64,000 bases of DNA from Burkholderia sp. Bp9143. Its GTDB lineage: Bacteria > Pseudomonadota > Gammaproteobacteria > Burkholderiales > Burkholderiaceae. Made by a program: the position numbers and the translations under genes. Under the pieces are notes generated by a model. The model saw nothing but the letters and a program-made list of their open reading frames with translations, was not told where the DNA came from and searched no databases. Positions 53,083 through 61,763 of the stretch are shown here, piece after piece. Every line of letters starts with the position of its first letter. Position 1 is the stretch's first letter. The DNA is taken from positions 17,157 to 81,156 of the forward strand of contig NZ_QTPO01000041.1 in the NCBI RefSeq assembly GCF_003853645.1. The letters run 5' to 3'.

Positions 53083-55059
53083 GTGAATACGGAATTCGAT
53101 GCCACCCGTCCCGCGCTCGGCGCCGCCCGCCTGCTGGGCCGCCTGCGCGCGCTGCTGCGCATGGGGCCGGCGGGCGGCCGAGCCGGCCCGCTGAGCCGGC
53201 TCGCGATCGACGGGCTGCCCGATACGTGGACGCAGCTGGAAGCGGGCGGCTTGTACGCGATCTATGCCGCTGCCGGCACGCCGGCATGCGACGCGCTGGT
53301 GTGGGAAAGCGCGCGGCAGTCGCGCACGCGCGACGTGACGGTCGTGCTGTCGCGCGACACGGCGCGCGTTGCCGCGCAGCTGCAGGCGCGCGGTTTCTCG
53401 GGCGGCGCGCATCCGGCCGGCTGGCCGCCCAACCTCAACGTGCTGGCGATGCCGCCGGTGCCCGGGGCGGCCGCGGCGGCCGATGGCGACGCCGCGATCG
53501 AACCGGGTGCGCCGCGCCGTGCGGCGCCCGGTCCGTTCGCGCGGCTCACGGGCGGCTTGCGCGCGATGAAGCGCTACGGCTTTCGCGCGCGCTCGCTGTA
53601 TTTCATCGAAGGCGCGCAACGCTGGTTCAGCTGGAACGATCCGGCCGCACTCGCGGAAGAAGCGCACGCGCTCGCCGACTGGTGCCGCACGCACCGGATC
53701 GCGCTGGTGCTGCTGGTCGATCCCGAGATCGTGCGCACCGGCGCCGATCCCGATACCGACGATCCGCCGCTCGTGCGCGATGCGAATCGCGCGCCGCGCA
53801 GCGGCTTTCACGGCGTGTGCTCAGGCGTCGCGCAGCTGCAGCGCACGCACGGCGAACTGCTGTGGGTCGTCGATTTCTGGCGCGCGGGCGAGACGCTCGC
53901 GGCCGGCGAAGTGCGGCCGCTGCGTTTCGCGCCGGGCGGCCGGCTCGCGGCGGTCGTCGACGGGGCCGCCGCCGAACCGTCGCGCCGGATGAAGCTCGCG
54001 ACTGACGAGGATCGCATCGTCGTCAGCCGCGCGGTGCTCGACGACGCGGGCCGCGTGCCCGCCGGCTGGGAAATCGTCGACGACAACGCGGCGGTCGTCG
54101 CCGCCTGTGCGCACGCGCAGGCCGCGACCGCGGTGCTCGCGTTCCGCTCGCATGCCCAGATCGAGGCGCTGTGCGCGGCCGTTCACGCGCTGCGCCGCCA
54201 GTGCGGCGGCGCACTCAAGATCGCCGTCGTCGAGCGCGACGAGGTGCTGCGCCAGCAGTTCGAGATGCTGCTGCTGAGCGTCGGCGCGAACCGCGTCGTC
54301 GCGCGCGACCTGCCGCTGTCGCGGATGCAGGCCGCCGTGCACGCGCTGCGCGGGCAGCTCTATGCACGGCCCGTCGCGCCCGACTATCGCGCGGCGCTGG
54401 CGGCCGCGCTCGGCGATTCGGTGCTCGGCTACCTGCCGGTCGGCGCGTTCTGCCTGCGGATTCGCGCGGTGCTCGATCGTGGCGCCGTGCTCGCGCTGCC
54501 GCATACGCTCGCGAAGATCGCGCTGCTGCCCGACGTGTCGCACGTCGATGCGCTGCGGCACTGCCGGCCGCGCCGCGCGGGCGACGTCGTGACGGCCGAT
54601 GCCGGACACCTGTACGTGTTCCTGTTCGCGTGCGAGCCGGCCGATGCCGAGGACGCGCTCGCGCGGATCTTCGACGTGCCGGTCGATACGCTGTCCGATC
54701 GGGTCGTGTGTCTCGGGGAAGGCAGCATCGACACCGAGCTCGACGCGCTGAAGACCGAGAACCGGCGTGCGCCGATCGCCGACTACAGCGACCTGTTCGC
54801 GGCCACGCAGCCGGCGGGCGCCGCGCGTGCGACGGCGGCGCCCGCCGATCGCGACGCGGCGTCGACTGAATCGAGCGAAGTGAGCGAAGTGAGCGGTTCG
54901 ATCGACGCGATCGATACGATCGTCGCGCTCGAGGCGATCGCAGCGACGCCGGCACCCGTGCCCGTCGACGCATCGGCGCCGGAACCCGCCATTCCCGCCG
55001 CGCGCACGCGCGGCGCCATCCGCAGCGCGATGCCGCTGCGCAATCCGGAGGTCGCATGA
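53083..55059 (+). CDS. bcsE: c-di-GMP-binding cellulose regulator BcsE
   Basis: GTG 53083 after AGGGGAAC, eight bases past bcsC, gives 658 residues. The protein shows the BcsE plan: a degenerate receiver/NTPase-like region, REC-like strands (ALKIAVVERDEVLRQQFEM) and a GIL domain at about 485-560 with the c-di-GMP-binding RxGD motif (RRAGDVV) and CxxGEGSID-like CLGEGS. The C-terminal 90 residues are low complexity. BcsE raises cellulose output as a second c-di-GMP receptor and recruits BcsF/G. Its stop overlaps the bcsF start. Confidence 0.85.
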   Translation: MNTEFDATRPALGAARLLGRLRALLRMGPAGGRAGPLSRLAIDGLPDTWTQLEAGGLYAIYAAAGTPACDALVWESARQSRTRDVTVVLSRDTARVAAQLQARGFSGGAHPAGWPPNLNVLAMPPVPGAAAAADGDAAIEPGAPRRAAPGPFARLTGGLRAMKRYGFRARSLYFIEGAQRWFSWNDPAALAEEAHALADWCRTHRIALVLLVDPEIVRTGADPDTDDPPLVRDANRAPRSGFHGVCSGVAQLQRTHGELLWVVDFWRAGETLAAGEVRPLRFAPGGRLAAVVDGAAAEPSRRMKLATDEDRIVVSRAVLDDAGRVPAGWEIVDDNAAVVAACAHAQAATAVLAFRSHAQIEALCAAVHALRRQCGGALKIAVVERDEVLRQQFEMLLLSVGANRVVARDLPLSRMQAAVHALRGQLYARPVAPDYRAALAAALGDSVLGYLPVGAFCLRIRAVLDRGAVLALPHTLAKIALLPDVSHVDALRHCRPRRAGDVVTADAGHLYVFLFACEPADAEDALARIFDVPVDTLSDRVVCLGEGSIDTELDALKTENRRAPIADYSDLFAATQPAGAARATAAPADRDAASTESSEVSEVSGSIDAIDTIVALEAIAATPAPVPVDASAPEPAIPAARTRGAIRSAMPLRNPEVA

Positions 55060-55265
55060 TCGCCGAACTCGTCATCGGATTCATGGTCGGCATCGCGATC
55101 GCGGTGCCGGTGTGGATCGTCGTGCAGCACCTGGGCCTCGGCCGCGGTTTTCATGCGCCGCGCGGGCTGCACCGGCGCGACGCGGTGCCGTGCGAACTCG
55201 TGCCGGTCGCGCTGCGCGGGCGCCTGCTGCCCGATGCGGGCAGCGCCGACGAGGCCGCGCGATGA
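55056..55265 (+). CDS. bcsF: Small membrane protein BcsF-like
   Basis: ATG 55056 overlaps the bcsE stop by four bases. The 69-residue product has one N-terminal membrane helix (LVIGFMVGIAIAVPVWIVVQ) and a basic cytosolic tail (RGLHRRDAVPCELVP). Size, topology and place beside BcsE match BcsF, which helps anchor BcsE and BcsG to the synthase. Sequence identity to E. coli BcsF is hard to judge by eye. Its stop overlaps bcsQ. Confidence 0.75.
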   Translation: MIAELVIGFMVGIAIAVPVWIVVQHLGLGRGFHAPRGLHRRDAVPCELVPVALRGRLLPDAGSADEAAR

Positions 55266-56050
55266 AGACGATCGCCGTCACGTCGACGGCCGGCGGCGCG
55301 GGCCGCACGATGCTCGCCGCCGCGCTCGCGGTGCTGCTCGCGCGCCGCGGCCGGCCGGTCGTCGCGGTCGAGTTCGACGCGCAGAACCTGATGGGCGCGA
55401 CGCTCGGGCTCGACTCGCTGGCCGAACACGGGCTCGCGCACAGCCTGCTCGGCGACCCTGGTGACGCCGCACCGTGGCACGCGCATACGTGGCGCAATGC
55501 CGACGGCGTGCTGTTCGTGCCGTACGGGCAGGTCGACGCGGCGGGCGCCGCCGCCTGCGATGCGCGGCTCGCGGCCGATCCGGCCTGGCTGTCACGTGCG
55601 CTCGACGAGATCGCGCTGCCGGCCGACGGCGTCGTGCTGGTCGACACCGCGCGCTATCCGTCGCCGCAGGCCGAGCAGGCGATTCACCGTGCCGACCTGA
55701 CGCTCGTCGTCGTGCCGCCTGAACCGGCCGCGTGCGCGACCGTCGCCGCGCGCCTCGACGCGCTGCGCGCCGGCGGCGGCGACCTGCAGATCGTCGTGAA
55801 CCGGCTGAACCCGGCGCGCGACATGCAGCGCGATGCGCTCGCGATGCTGCGCGCGGTCGCGGGGCCTGCGTCGATGCTCGAGCAGCGGATTCACGTCGAC
55901 GCGGCCGTACCGGAAACGCTCGCGCGCGGCAGCTGGATCTTCGACGACGCGCCGTATTCGCAGGCGTCGCACGACCTGAACGGCGTCGCGAACTGGGTCG
56001 ACACGTGGCTCGCGGCGGCCGCGGCCGGCCGCACGGGAGCGCGGCGATGA
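55262..56050 (+). CDS. bcsQ: ParA/MinD-like ATPase BcsQ
   Basis: ATG 55262 overlaps the bcsF stop; the protein has 262 residues. The nucleotide loop reads TSTAGGAGRTMLAAALA: both usual lysines of the deviant Walker A motif are replaced (Ala and Arg). I recall a similarly lysine-poor loop in E. coli BcsQ. Later motifs are VVAVEFDAQNLM, VLVDTARYP and VVNRLNP. BcsQ localises cellulose synthesis at the pole and binds BcsR. Its end overlaps bcsA by four bases. Confidence 0.87.
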   Translation: MKTIAVTSTAGGAGRTMLAAALAVLLARRGRPVVAVEFDAQNLMGATLGLDSLAEHGLAHSLLGDPGDAAPWHAHTWRNADGVLFVPYGQVDAAGAAACDARLAADPAWLSRALDEIALPADGVVLVDTARYPSPQAEQAIHRADLTLVVVPPEPAACATVAARLDALRAGGGDLQIVVNRLNPARDMQRDALAMLRAVAGPASMLEQRIHVDAAVPETLARGSWIFDDAPYSQASHDLNGVANWVDTWLAAAAAGRTGARR

Positions 56051-58584
56051 AGGCCGCCTTCGCGTCGCGCTGGCGCGCCGCGGCCCGGCGCGCGACCGAC
56101 TGGTGCGCGCGCGGGATCGGGCTGCCGGCCCAGCGCACGCTGCTCGACTGGCTCGTGCGGCTGTTCTTTCATGCGCCGCCGCCCGGCCGGCCCGACCCCT
56201 TGCGCCGCCGGGCGCGCCGCGCCTTCCTGTGGCTCGCGCAAGAGTGGGGCGTGCTGCAGCCGCTCAGCCCGCGCGAATGGCTGTGGCGCGCGATCGTGCG
56301 CGCACCGCGCGCGGCCGAGAGGCAGCCCGCGCGCGATCCGCTCGCATGGTTCGACACGTTCGTCGTGCCGGTCTACGTCGCGATGCGCGCGCTCGGCGCA
56401 CGCATCGACGCGCTGCTCGCGCGTCTGCCGTGGACGCGCTGGGGCGGCTGGCTCGACGCGCGCGCGCACGGTGTCGGCCGGCACCGCTGGCTCGCGCCGC
56501 TGCTGCTGGTCGCCGGCGCGCTGATGTGGGCCGCGGCCGGGATGTCGCCGCTGATGCCCGGCGCGCAGTTCGCGTTCTTCGCGATCGTCGCGGTGCTGGC
56601 GCTCGCGCTGCGCCGCCTGCCGGGCCATCTGCCGACCCTCGCGCTCGCATCGCTCGCGCTGCTCGCCACGGTCCGCTACGTGTGGTGGCGCACGACCCAG
56701 ACGCTCGATTTCCGCAGCCCCGTCGAGGCGTTCACCGGCTACCTGCTGTACGGCGCCGAAGCCTATACGTGGATGATCCTGCTGCTCGGCTTCATACAGA
56801 CCGCGTGGCCGCTCGACCGGCCGATCGTGCCGCTGCCCGACGATCCCGAAAGCTGGCCGAGCGTCGACGTCTACATCCCGACCTACAACGAACCGCTGTC
56901 GGTCGTGAAGCCGACCGTATTCGCGTCGCAGAGCATCGACTGGCCGACGACCAAGCTGCGCGTGTACCTGCTCGACGACGGCCGGCGCCCCGAGTTCGAG
57001 GCGTTCGCGCGGGAGGCGGGGATCGGCTACCTGACGCGCGACGACAATCGCCACGCGAAGGCCGGCAACATCAACCGCGCGTTGCCGAAGACGCATGGCG
57101 AATACATCGCGATCTTCGACTGCGATCACGTGCCGACGCGCTCGTTCCTGCAGACCACGATGGGCGTGTTCCTGCGCGACCCGAAATGCGCGCTGGTGCA
57201 GACGCCGCACCATTTCTTCTCGCCCGATCCGTTCGAGCGCAACCTCGGCACGTTCCGCGAGATCCCGAACGAGGGCAACCTGTTCTACGGGCTGGTGCAG
57301 TCGGGCAACGACCTGTGGAACGCGACGTTCTTCTGCGGATCGTGCGCGGTGCTCAAGCGCACCGCGCTGGAAGAGGTGGGCGGCGTCGCGGTCGAGACCG
57401 TGACCGAGGACGCGCACACCGCGCTCAAGCTGCATCGCCGCGGCTACACGTCGGCGTACCTGCCGACCGTGCAGGCGGCCGGCCTCGCGACCGAGAGCCT
57501 CGCGGGCCACGTGAAGCAGCGCACGCGCTGGGCGCGCGGGATGGCGCAGATCTTCCGCATCGACAATCCGTTCCTCGGGCGCGGGCTCGGCTTCATCCAG
57601 CGGATCTGCTACGGCAACGCGATGCTGCATTTCTTCTACGGGATCCCGCGGCTCGTGTTCCTGACGATTCCGCTCGCGTACCTGTTCTTCCACCTGTACT
57701 TCATCAATGCGTCGTCGATCGCGCTCGCGAGCTACGTGATCCCGTACCTGGTGCTCGCGAACGTCGCGAACTCGCGGATGCAGGGACGCTATCGCCATTC
57801 GTTCTGGGCCGAGGTCTACGAATCGGTGCTCGCGTGGTACATCGCGCTGCCGACCACCGTCGCGTTCTTCAGCCCGCGGCACGGCAAGTTCAACGTGACC
57901 GACAAGGGCGGCAAGATCGACGAAGGCTACGTCGACTGGTCGACGTCGAAGCCGTACCTCGTGCTGTTCGCGCTGAACGTGCTCGCGATCGCGGCCGGGC
58001 TGTGGCGGCTCGGGGCCGACCAGGGCGACGAGGCGTCGACGATCCTGATCACGCTCGGCTGGACCGTCTACAACCTCGCGATGGTCGGCGCGGCGATGGC
58101 CGTCGCGCGCGAGACCAAGCAGGTGCGCGTCACGCACCGGATCGCGATGCGCGTGCCGGCGACGCTGCTGCTCGCCGACGGCTCGACGGCCGCGTGTTTC
58201 ACGAGCGACTACTCGACCGGCGGCCTCGGCCTCGAGGCGGTGCCGGGGTTGCCGCTCGCGGTCGGCGACACGCTGACGGTGTGCGTGACGCGCGGCGACC
58301 GGCCGTTCCCGTTCCCGGTGCGCGTGAGCCGCGTGACGCCGACCCACGTCGGCGTGAGCTTCGAGGCGCTGACGCTCGAGCAGGAGCGCCAGCTCGTGCA
58401 GTGCACGTTCGGCCGCGCGGACGCGTGGCTCGACTGGCACGCGAGCGCGCGCTCGGACACGCCGCTGCGCGGGCTGAAGGAAGTGCTGCGTGTGGGCCTG
58501 GACGGTTATGTACGGATGTGGAAGGGTGCGGCGCGCGGTGTGCGGTCGATGCTGGCACCCAAGCTTGATCGGGCGCGCGACTGA
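56047..58584 (+). CDS. bcsA: Cellulose synthase catalytic subunit BcsA
   Basis: ATG 56047 gives 845 residues. The GT2 core is intact: VDVYIPTYNEP near 274, LLDDG near 308, DXD in FDCDHVP near 358, the catalytic TEDAHT near 452, and QRTRW near 491. Membrane helices flank it. A C-terminal PilZ domain has RVTHR near 693 and DYSTGG near 720, the two c-di-GMP-binding motifs. It polymerises UDP-glucose into beta-1,4-glucan and extrudes it. It lies after bcsQ rather than before bcsB. Confidence 0.97.
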   Translation: MKAAFASRWRAAARRATDWCARGIGLPAQRTLLDWLVRLFFHAPPPGRPDPLRRRARRAFLWLAQEWGVLQPLSPREWLWRAIVRAPRAAERQPARDPLAWFDTFVVPVYVAMRALGARIDALLARLPWTRWGGWLDARAHGVGRHRWLAPLLLVAGALMWAAAGMSPLMPGAQFAFFAIVAVLALALRRLPGHLPTLALASLALLATVRYVWWRTTQTLDFRSPVEAFTGYLLYGAEAYTWMILLLGFIQTAWPLDRPIVPLPDDPESWPSVDVYIPTYNEPLSVVKPTVFASQSIDWPTTKLRVYLLDDGRRPEFEAFAREAGIGYLTRDDNRHAKAGNINRALPKTHGEYIAIFDCDHVPTRSFLQTTMGVFLRDPKCALVQTPHHFFSPDPFERNLGTFREIPNEGNLFYGLVQSGNDLWNATFFCGSCAVLKRTALEEVGGVAVETVTEDAHTALKLHRRGYTSAYLPTVQAAGLATESLAGHVKQRTRWARGMAQIFRIDNPFLGRGLGFIQRICYGNAMLHFFYGIPRLVFLTIPLAYLFFHLYFINASSIALASYVIPYLVLANVANSRMQGRYRHSFWAEVYESVLAWYIALPTTVAFFSPRHGKFNVTDKGGKIDEGYVDWSTSKPYLVLFALNVLAIAAGLWRLGADQGDEASTILITLGWTVYNLAMVGAAMAVARETKQVRVTHRIAMRVPATLLLADGSTAACFTSDYSTGGLGLEAVPGLPLAVGDTLTVCVTRGDRPFPFPVRVSRVTPTHVGVSFEALTLEQERQLVQCTFGRADAWLDWHASARSDTPLRGLKEVLRVGLDGYVRMWKGAARGVRSMLAPKLDRARD

Positions 58585-58611
58585 CGCGGCGCCCATCACG
58601 GAGTGGTTTAG

Positions 58612-60165
58612 ATGACGTTCTGGAATCTGTATTTCATCCTGAAGTTCGCGCTGTTCGCGACCGGCCACCTGGAGCCGCTGTGGCTCGCGAACCTCGCGTT
58701 CGCGCTGGTGCTCGCCGCGAGCGCGCCGATCCGGAAGCGCGTGTGGCGCATCGTGCGGCAACTCGTCGCGATCGCGATCGCGGTGCCGCTGCTCGCGCGC
58801 GAACTGCATGCGCCGCCGCTCGCGCGCCTCGCCGAAGCCGCGCGCGAGGTCAGCACGTTCCGCCTCGACTACTGGATCGAGCTGCTGCCGCGCCTGTTGC
58901 CGCCGGTGCTGGTGCTGACGGTGACGGGCGTGCTGATCGTCTATTTCATCGTCAACCGCTGGGTGCGCGTCGCGACCTTCGTGCTCGCCGCGCTGATCGT
59001 GATGCCGCTGTGGCAGGCCGGTAACGGGCTGATGGCGCGCGTCGTCGCGCCGCTCCCGCAACAGGCCGACGCGACGGGCGGGCGCGCCGGCCAGCCTGAG
59101 GACCACAACGCGGCGCTCGCGACGTTCCGCGCGCAGGAGTCGCAGCGGCAGGTCGCGTTCGGTCGTCTCGGCAACGATCCGGCCGCGCGGTTCGACGTGA
59201 TCGTGCTGCACGTCTGCTCGCTGTCGTGGGACGACCTCGATGCCGCGAAGGTGCGCAATCACCCGATGCTGAGCCACTTCGACTACCTGTTCAACAACTT
59301 CAGCACGGCGGCGAGCTACAGCGGCCCGGCCGCGATCCGCGTGCTGCGTGCAAGCTGCGGGCAGGAAGCGCACGCGGACCTGTACAAGAGCGCGCCGCAG
59401 CAGTGCTACCTGTTCTCGCAACTCGCGTCCGCCGGCTACACGGTGCAGTCGCTGCTGAACCACGACGGCCACTTCGACAACTTCCTGCAGGTCATTCACG
59501 ACAACATCGGCGTGCCCGACGCGCCGATGATCTCGAACGCCGCCGCACCGGTCGCGATGCATGCGTTCGACGGCTCGGCGATCAAGGACGACTACGGCAC
59601 GCTCGCGAACTGGTACGCGCAGCGCGCATCGGTGCCGGGCCCGGTCGCGCTGTACTACAACACGATCAGCCTGCACGACGGCAACCGCGTGGTGGGCAGT
59701 TCGCTCACCAGCATCGATTCGTATCCGCAGCGCGTGACCAGGCTGATGAACGATTTCGACCGGCTCGCCGACCTGATCGCGCAGTCGGGCCGGCGTGCGG
59801 TGATCGTGTTCGTGCCCGAGCACGGCGCCGCGCTGCGCGGCGACAAGAACCAGGTGGCCGGCCTCCGCGAGATTCCGACGCCGCGCATCGTCCACGGGCC
59901 GGTCGGCGTGCGGCTCGTCGGCTTCACCGGCGATCACGGCACGACGACCGTGATCGATCAGCCGACGAGCTTCCTCGCGCTCGCGCAGCTGCTGTCGAAC
60001 CTCGTGTCGAATAGCCCGTTCAAGCCCGGCGTGACGCTCGCGCAATACGCGGCCGACCTGCCGCGCACGCGGATGATCGGCGAGAACGAGGGCACGGTGA
60101 CGATGCAGACGGCCGCGGGCTATGCGGTCAAGACTCCGGACGGTGTATGGATCGACGAACAGTAA
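58612..60165 (+). CDS. bcsG: Cellulose phosphoethanolamine transferase BcsG
   Basis: ATG 58612 gives 517 residues: four N-terminal membrane helices (to about 150) and a periplasmic alkaline-phosphatase-fold domain. Catalytic features match E. coli BcsG: Cys202 in HVCSLSWDDL, nucleophile Ser237 in ASYSGPAA (the same 35-residue spacing), and Glu403-His404 in PEHG as zinc ligands. It should move phosphoethanolamine from phosphatidylethanolamine onto cellulose. This implies modified pEtN-cellulose. Its 3' end overlaps the bcsR frame. Confidence 0.93.
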   Translation: MTFWNLYFILKFALFATGHLEPLWLANLAFALVLAASAPIRKRVWRIVRQLVAIAIAVPLLARELHAPPLARLAEAAREVSTFRLDYWIELLPRLLPPVLVLTVTGVLIVYFIVNRWVRVATFVLAALIVMPLWQAGNGLMARVVAPLPQQADATGGRAGQPEDHNAALATFRAQESQRQVAFGRLGNDPAARFDVIVLHVCSLSWDDLDAAKVRNHPMLSHFDYLFNNFSTAASYSGPAAIRVLRASCGQEAHADLYKSAPQQCYLFSQLASAGYTVQSLLNHDGHFDNFLQVIHDNIGVPDAPMISNAAAPVAMHAFDGSAIKDDYGTLANWYAQRASVPGPVALYYNTISLHDGNRVVGSSLTSIDSYPQRVTRLMNDFDRLADLIAQSGRRAVIVFVPEHGAALRGDKNQVAGLREIPTPRIVHGPVGVRLVGFTGDHGTTTVIDQPTSFLALAQLLSNLVSNSPFKPGVTLAQYAADLPRTRMIGENEGTVTMQTAAGYAVKTPDGVWIDEQ

Positions 60166-60341
60166 ATATCGGCGAAGGCGACGACGATCGCCTGTCGCAA
60201 CCGAACGACGTGCTTGGCCTCGCGCGGCATCTGCCCGCGCTGGATCCGACGCGCTACGTCGACGAGCAGGCGCGGCGCGCGTTCGTCGAATCGCTCGACC
60301 GCTGGCCGGTGCTGGCGAAGCTGATGGGATTGAAGGATTGA
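60147..60341 (+). CDS. bcsR: BcsR-like small regulatory protein
   Basis: ATG 60147 lies 19 bases inside the end of bcsG in another frame; the product has 64 residues. The C-terminal ARRAFVESLDRWPVLAKLM aligns with the E. coli BcsR pattern (alternating Leu, RWPLLAEF), and the N-terminal Asn-Asp helix (QPNDVLGLA) also fits. BcsR forms a complex with BcsQ that supports BcsA. Here it ends the operon instead of starting it. A large hairpin follows. Confidence 0.75.
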   Translation: MDRRTVNIGEGDDDRLSQPNDVLGLARHLPALDPTRYVDEQARRAFVESLDRWPVLAKLMGLKD

Positions 60342-60352
60342 AGCCGTAAACG

Positions 60353-60384
60353 CGCGGCGGCCGGCGTGAATGCCGGCCGCCGCG
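60353..60384. terminator. Strong hairpin between convergent bcs and pirin genes
   Basis: CGCGGCGGCCGGC and GCCGGCCGCCGCG pair perfectly over 13 bases with a GTGAAT loop. It lies between the bcsR stop and the end of the converging pirin gene. No T tract follows on either strand, but its strength and position suggest a shared terminator. Confidence 0.55.
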
Positions 60385-60405
60385 TCGATGGATCGACTTA
60401 TTGAC

Positions 60406-61290
60406 TTACTTCGTCTTGCGCTCCGGCTGGCGCGTCCACTCGTTTTCCTCGCCGGGCACCTTGCCGAAGGTCTGCGCGGCCCACGCGTTGCGGGCCACCT
60501 CGATCTTCGCACGCTCGCTCGACACGAAATTCCACTCGATGAACCGCTCGCCCGGCAGGTGCGCACCGCCGAGCAGCATCACGCGCGCGCCGTTCGCGCT
60601 GGCGAGCGCGACGCTCGCGCCGGGCTCGAGCACGGCCATCGTCGCGGGGGCGAGCGGTGCGCCGTCGATCGTGAGGTCGCCGTCGACGAGATACACGCCG
60701 CGCTCGTCGTGTTCCGCATCGAGCGCGAGTTGGCCGTCCGCGGCGAATTCCGCATACGCATAGAGTGTCGGCGAGAACACGGCGACCGGCGACGTGAGGC
60801 CGAACGCGGTGCCCGCGATCACGCGCACGCTCGTGCCGTCGCGCGTGAACGACGGCAGCGTGTCGGCCGCGTGATGCACGAACGCGGGCGCGGTGTCTTC
60901 GTGCTCGACCGGCAGCGCGACCCAGGTCTGGATCCCGTGCACCGGCTGTGCATGCGGGCGGTCCTCGTCGGGCGAACGCTCCGAGTGGACGATGCCGCGC
61001 CCGGCCGTCATCCAGTTCACGTCGCCGGGCACGATCTTCTGCCGGAAGCCGAGGCTGTCGTGATGCATCAGCGTGCCGTCGAACAGGTAGGTGACGGTCG
61101 CGAGGCCGATGTGCGGATGCGGCAGCACGTCGATGCCGCTGCCGGCCGGCAGGACGGCAGGCCCCATCTCGTCGAAGAAGATGAACGGGCCGACGAGGCG
61201 CGCGGCGCGCGCGGGCAGCACGCGGCGCACGACGAGGTTGCCGATGTCGCTCTCGCGCGGCGTGAGCAGGGTCTTGATCGATGCGGACAT
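60406..61290 (-). CDS. Pirin-family protein
   Basis: From ATG 61290 the 294-residue protein shows the bicupin pirin fold: LVGPFIFFDEMGP, metal ligands in LPHPHIGLATVTYLFDG (two His) and GIVHSERSPDE (His and Glu). Bacterial pirins act as quercetin dioxygenase-like enzymes or regulators of central metabolism. The C-terminus (GERFIEWNFVSSERAKIEVAR, WAAQTFGKVPGE) is typical. It precedes no obvious operon partner except OsmC, 31 bases upstream on the same strand. Confidence 0.93.
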   Translation of the reverse strand: MSASIKTLLTPRESDIGNLVVRRVLPARAARLVGPFIFFDEMGPAVLPAGSGIDVLPHPHIGLATVTYLFDGTLMHHDSLGFRQKIVPGDVNWMTAGRGIVHSERSPDEDRPHAQPVHGIQTWVALPVEHEDTAPAFVHHAADTLPSFTRDGTSVRVIAGTAFGLTSPVAVFSPTLYAYAEFAADGQLALDAEHDERGVYLVDGDLTIDGAPLAPATMAVLEPGASVALASANGARVMLLGGAHLPGERFIEWNFVSSERAKIEVARNAWAAQTFGKVPGEENEWTRQPERKTK

Positions 61291-61321
61291 GGTGAAGGTC
61301 TCGTGGTCGAAGGGCGATGCG

Positions 61322-61714
61322 TCAGGCGATGGCCGTGTCGATCGCGATCGGGTGCGTGAGGATCTTGTGCACCGGGCATGCATTCGCGATCTGCAGCAGG
61401 CGCTCGCGCTGCTCGTTCGACAGGTCGCCGTCGAGCGTGATGCGACGCATGATCGTGCTGCCCGCGCTGCCCGATTCGTGCGCGAGCTTCACGTGCACTT
61501 CGGCGAGCGGCCAGCCCTTGCGTTGCGCATACATCTTCAGCGTGATCGCGGTGCATGCGCCGAGGCTCGACAGCAATAGTGCGACGGGTGTCGGTGCGGA
61601 ATCGCCGCCGCCGAGCGACGCGGGTTCGTCGGCGCGCCACTGATGGACGCCGTCGGTGAAATGGACCAGGTAATCGACCGAGCCGATGCTCGCTTCGACG
61701 GACAGTTCGCGCAT
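61322..61714 (-). CDS. OsmC-family peroxiredoxin-like protein
   Basis: The 130-residue protein has the two reactive cysteines of the OsmC/Ohr family, Cys54 in SLGACTAIT and Cys113 in NACPVHK, with Glu and Arg around them. These proteins reduce organic or fatty-acid hydroperoxides in the cytosol. It lies upstream of pirin on the same strand with a 31-base gap, suggesting an oxidative-stress pair. The length is typical for the YhfA/OsmC subgroup. Confidence 0.9.
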   Translation of the reverse strand: MRELSVEASIGSVDYLVHFTDGVHQWRADEPASLGGGDSAPTPVALLLSSLGACTAITLKMYAQRKGWPLAEVHVKLAHESGSAGSTIMRRITLDGDLSNEQRERLLQIANACPVHKILTHPIAIDTAIA

Positions 61715-61763
61715 TGCAATTCCATGTGGGGAAAGGGGAGGCGGGCCGGCGGCCGGCCGGACC

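Noticed and set aside
55891..60045. A 1384-codon open frame on the minus strand opposite bcsQ/bcsA/bcsG
   Set aside because: Its translation is Arg/His/Glu-rich and shows no domain. The plus strand carries well-recognised genes with intact catalytic motifs. Long antisense frames are a by-product of high GC.
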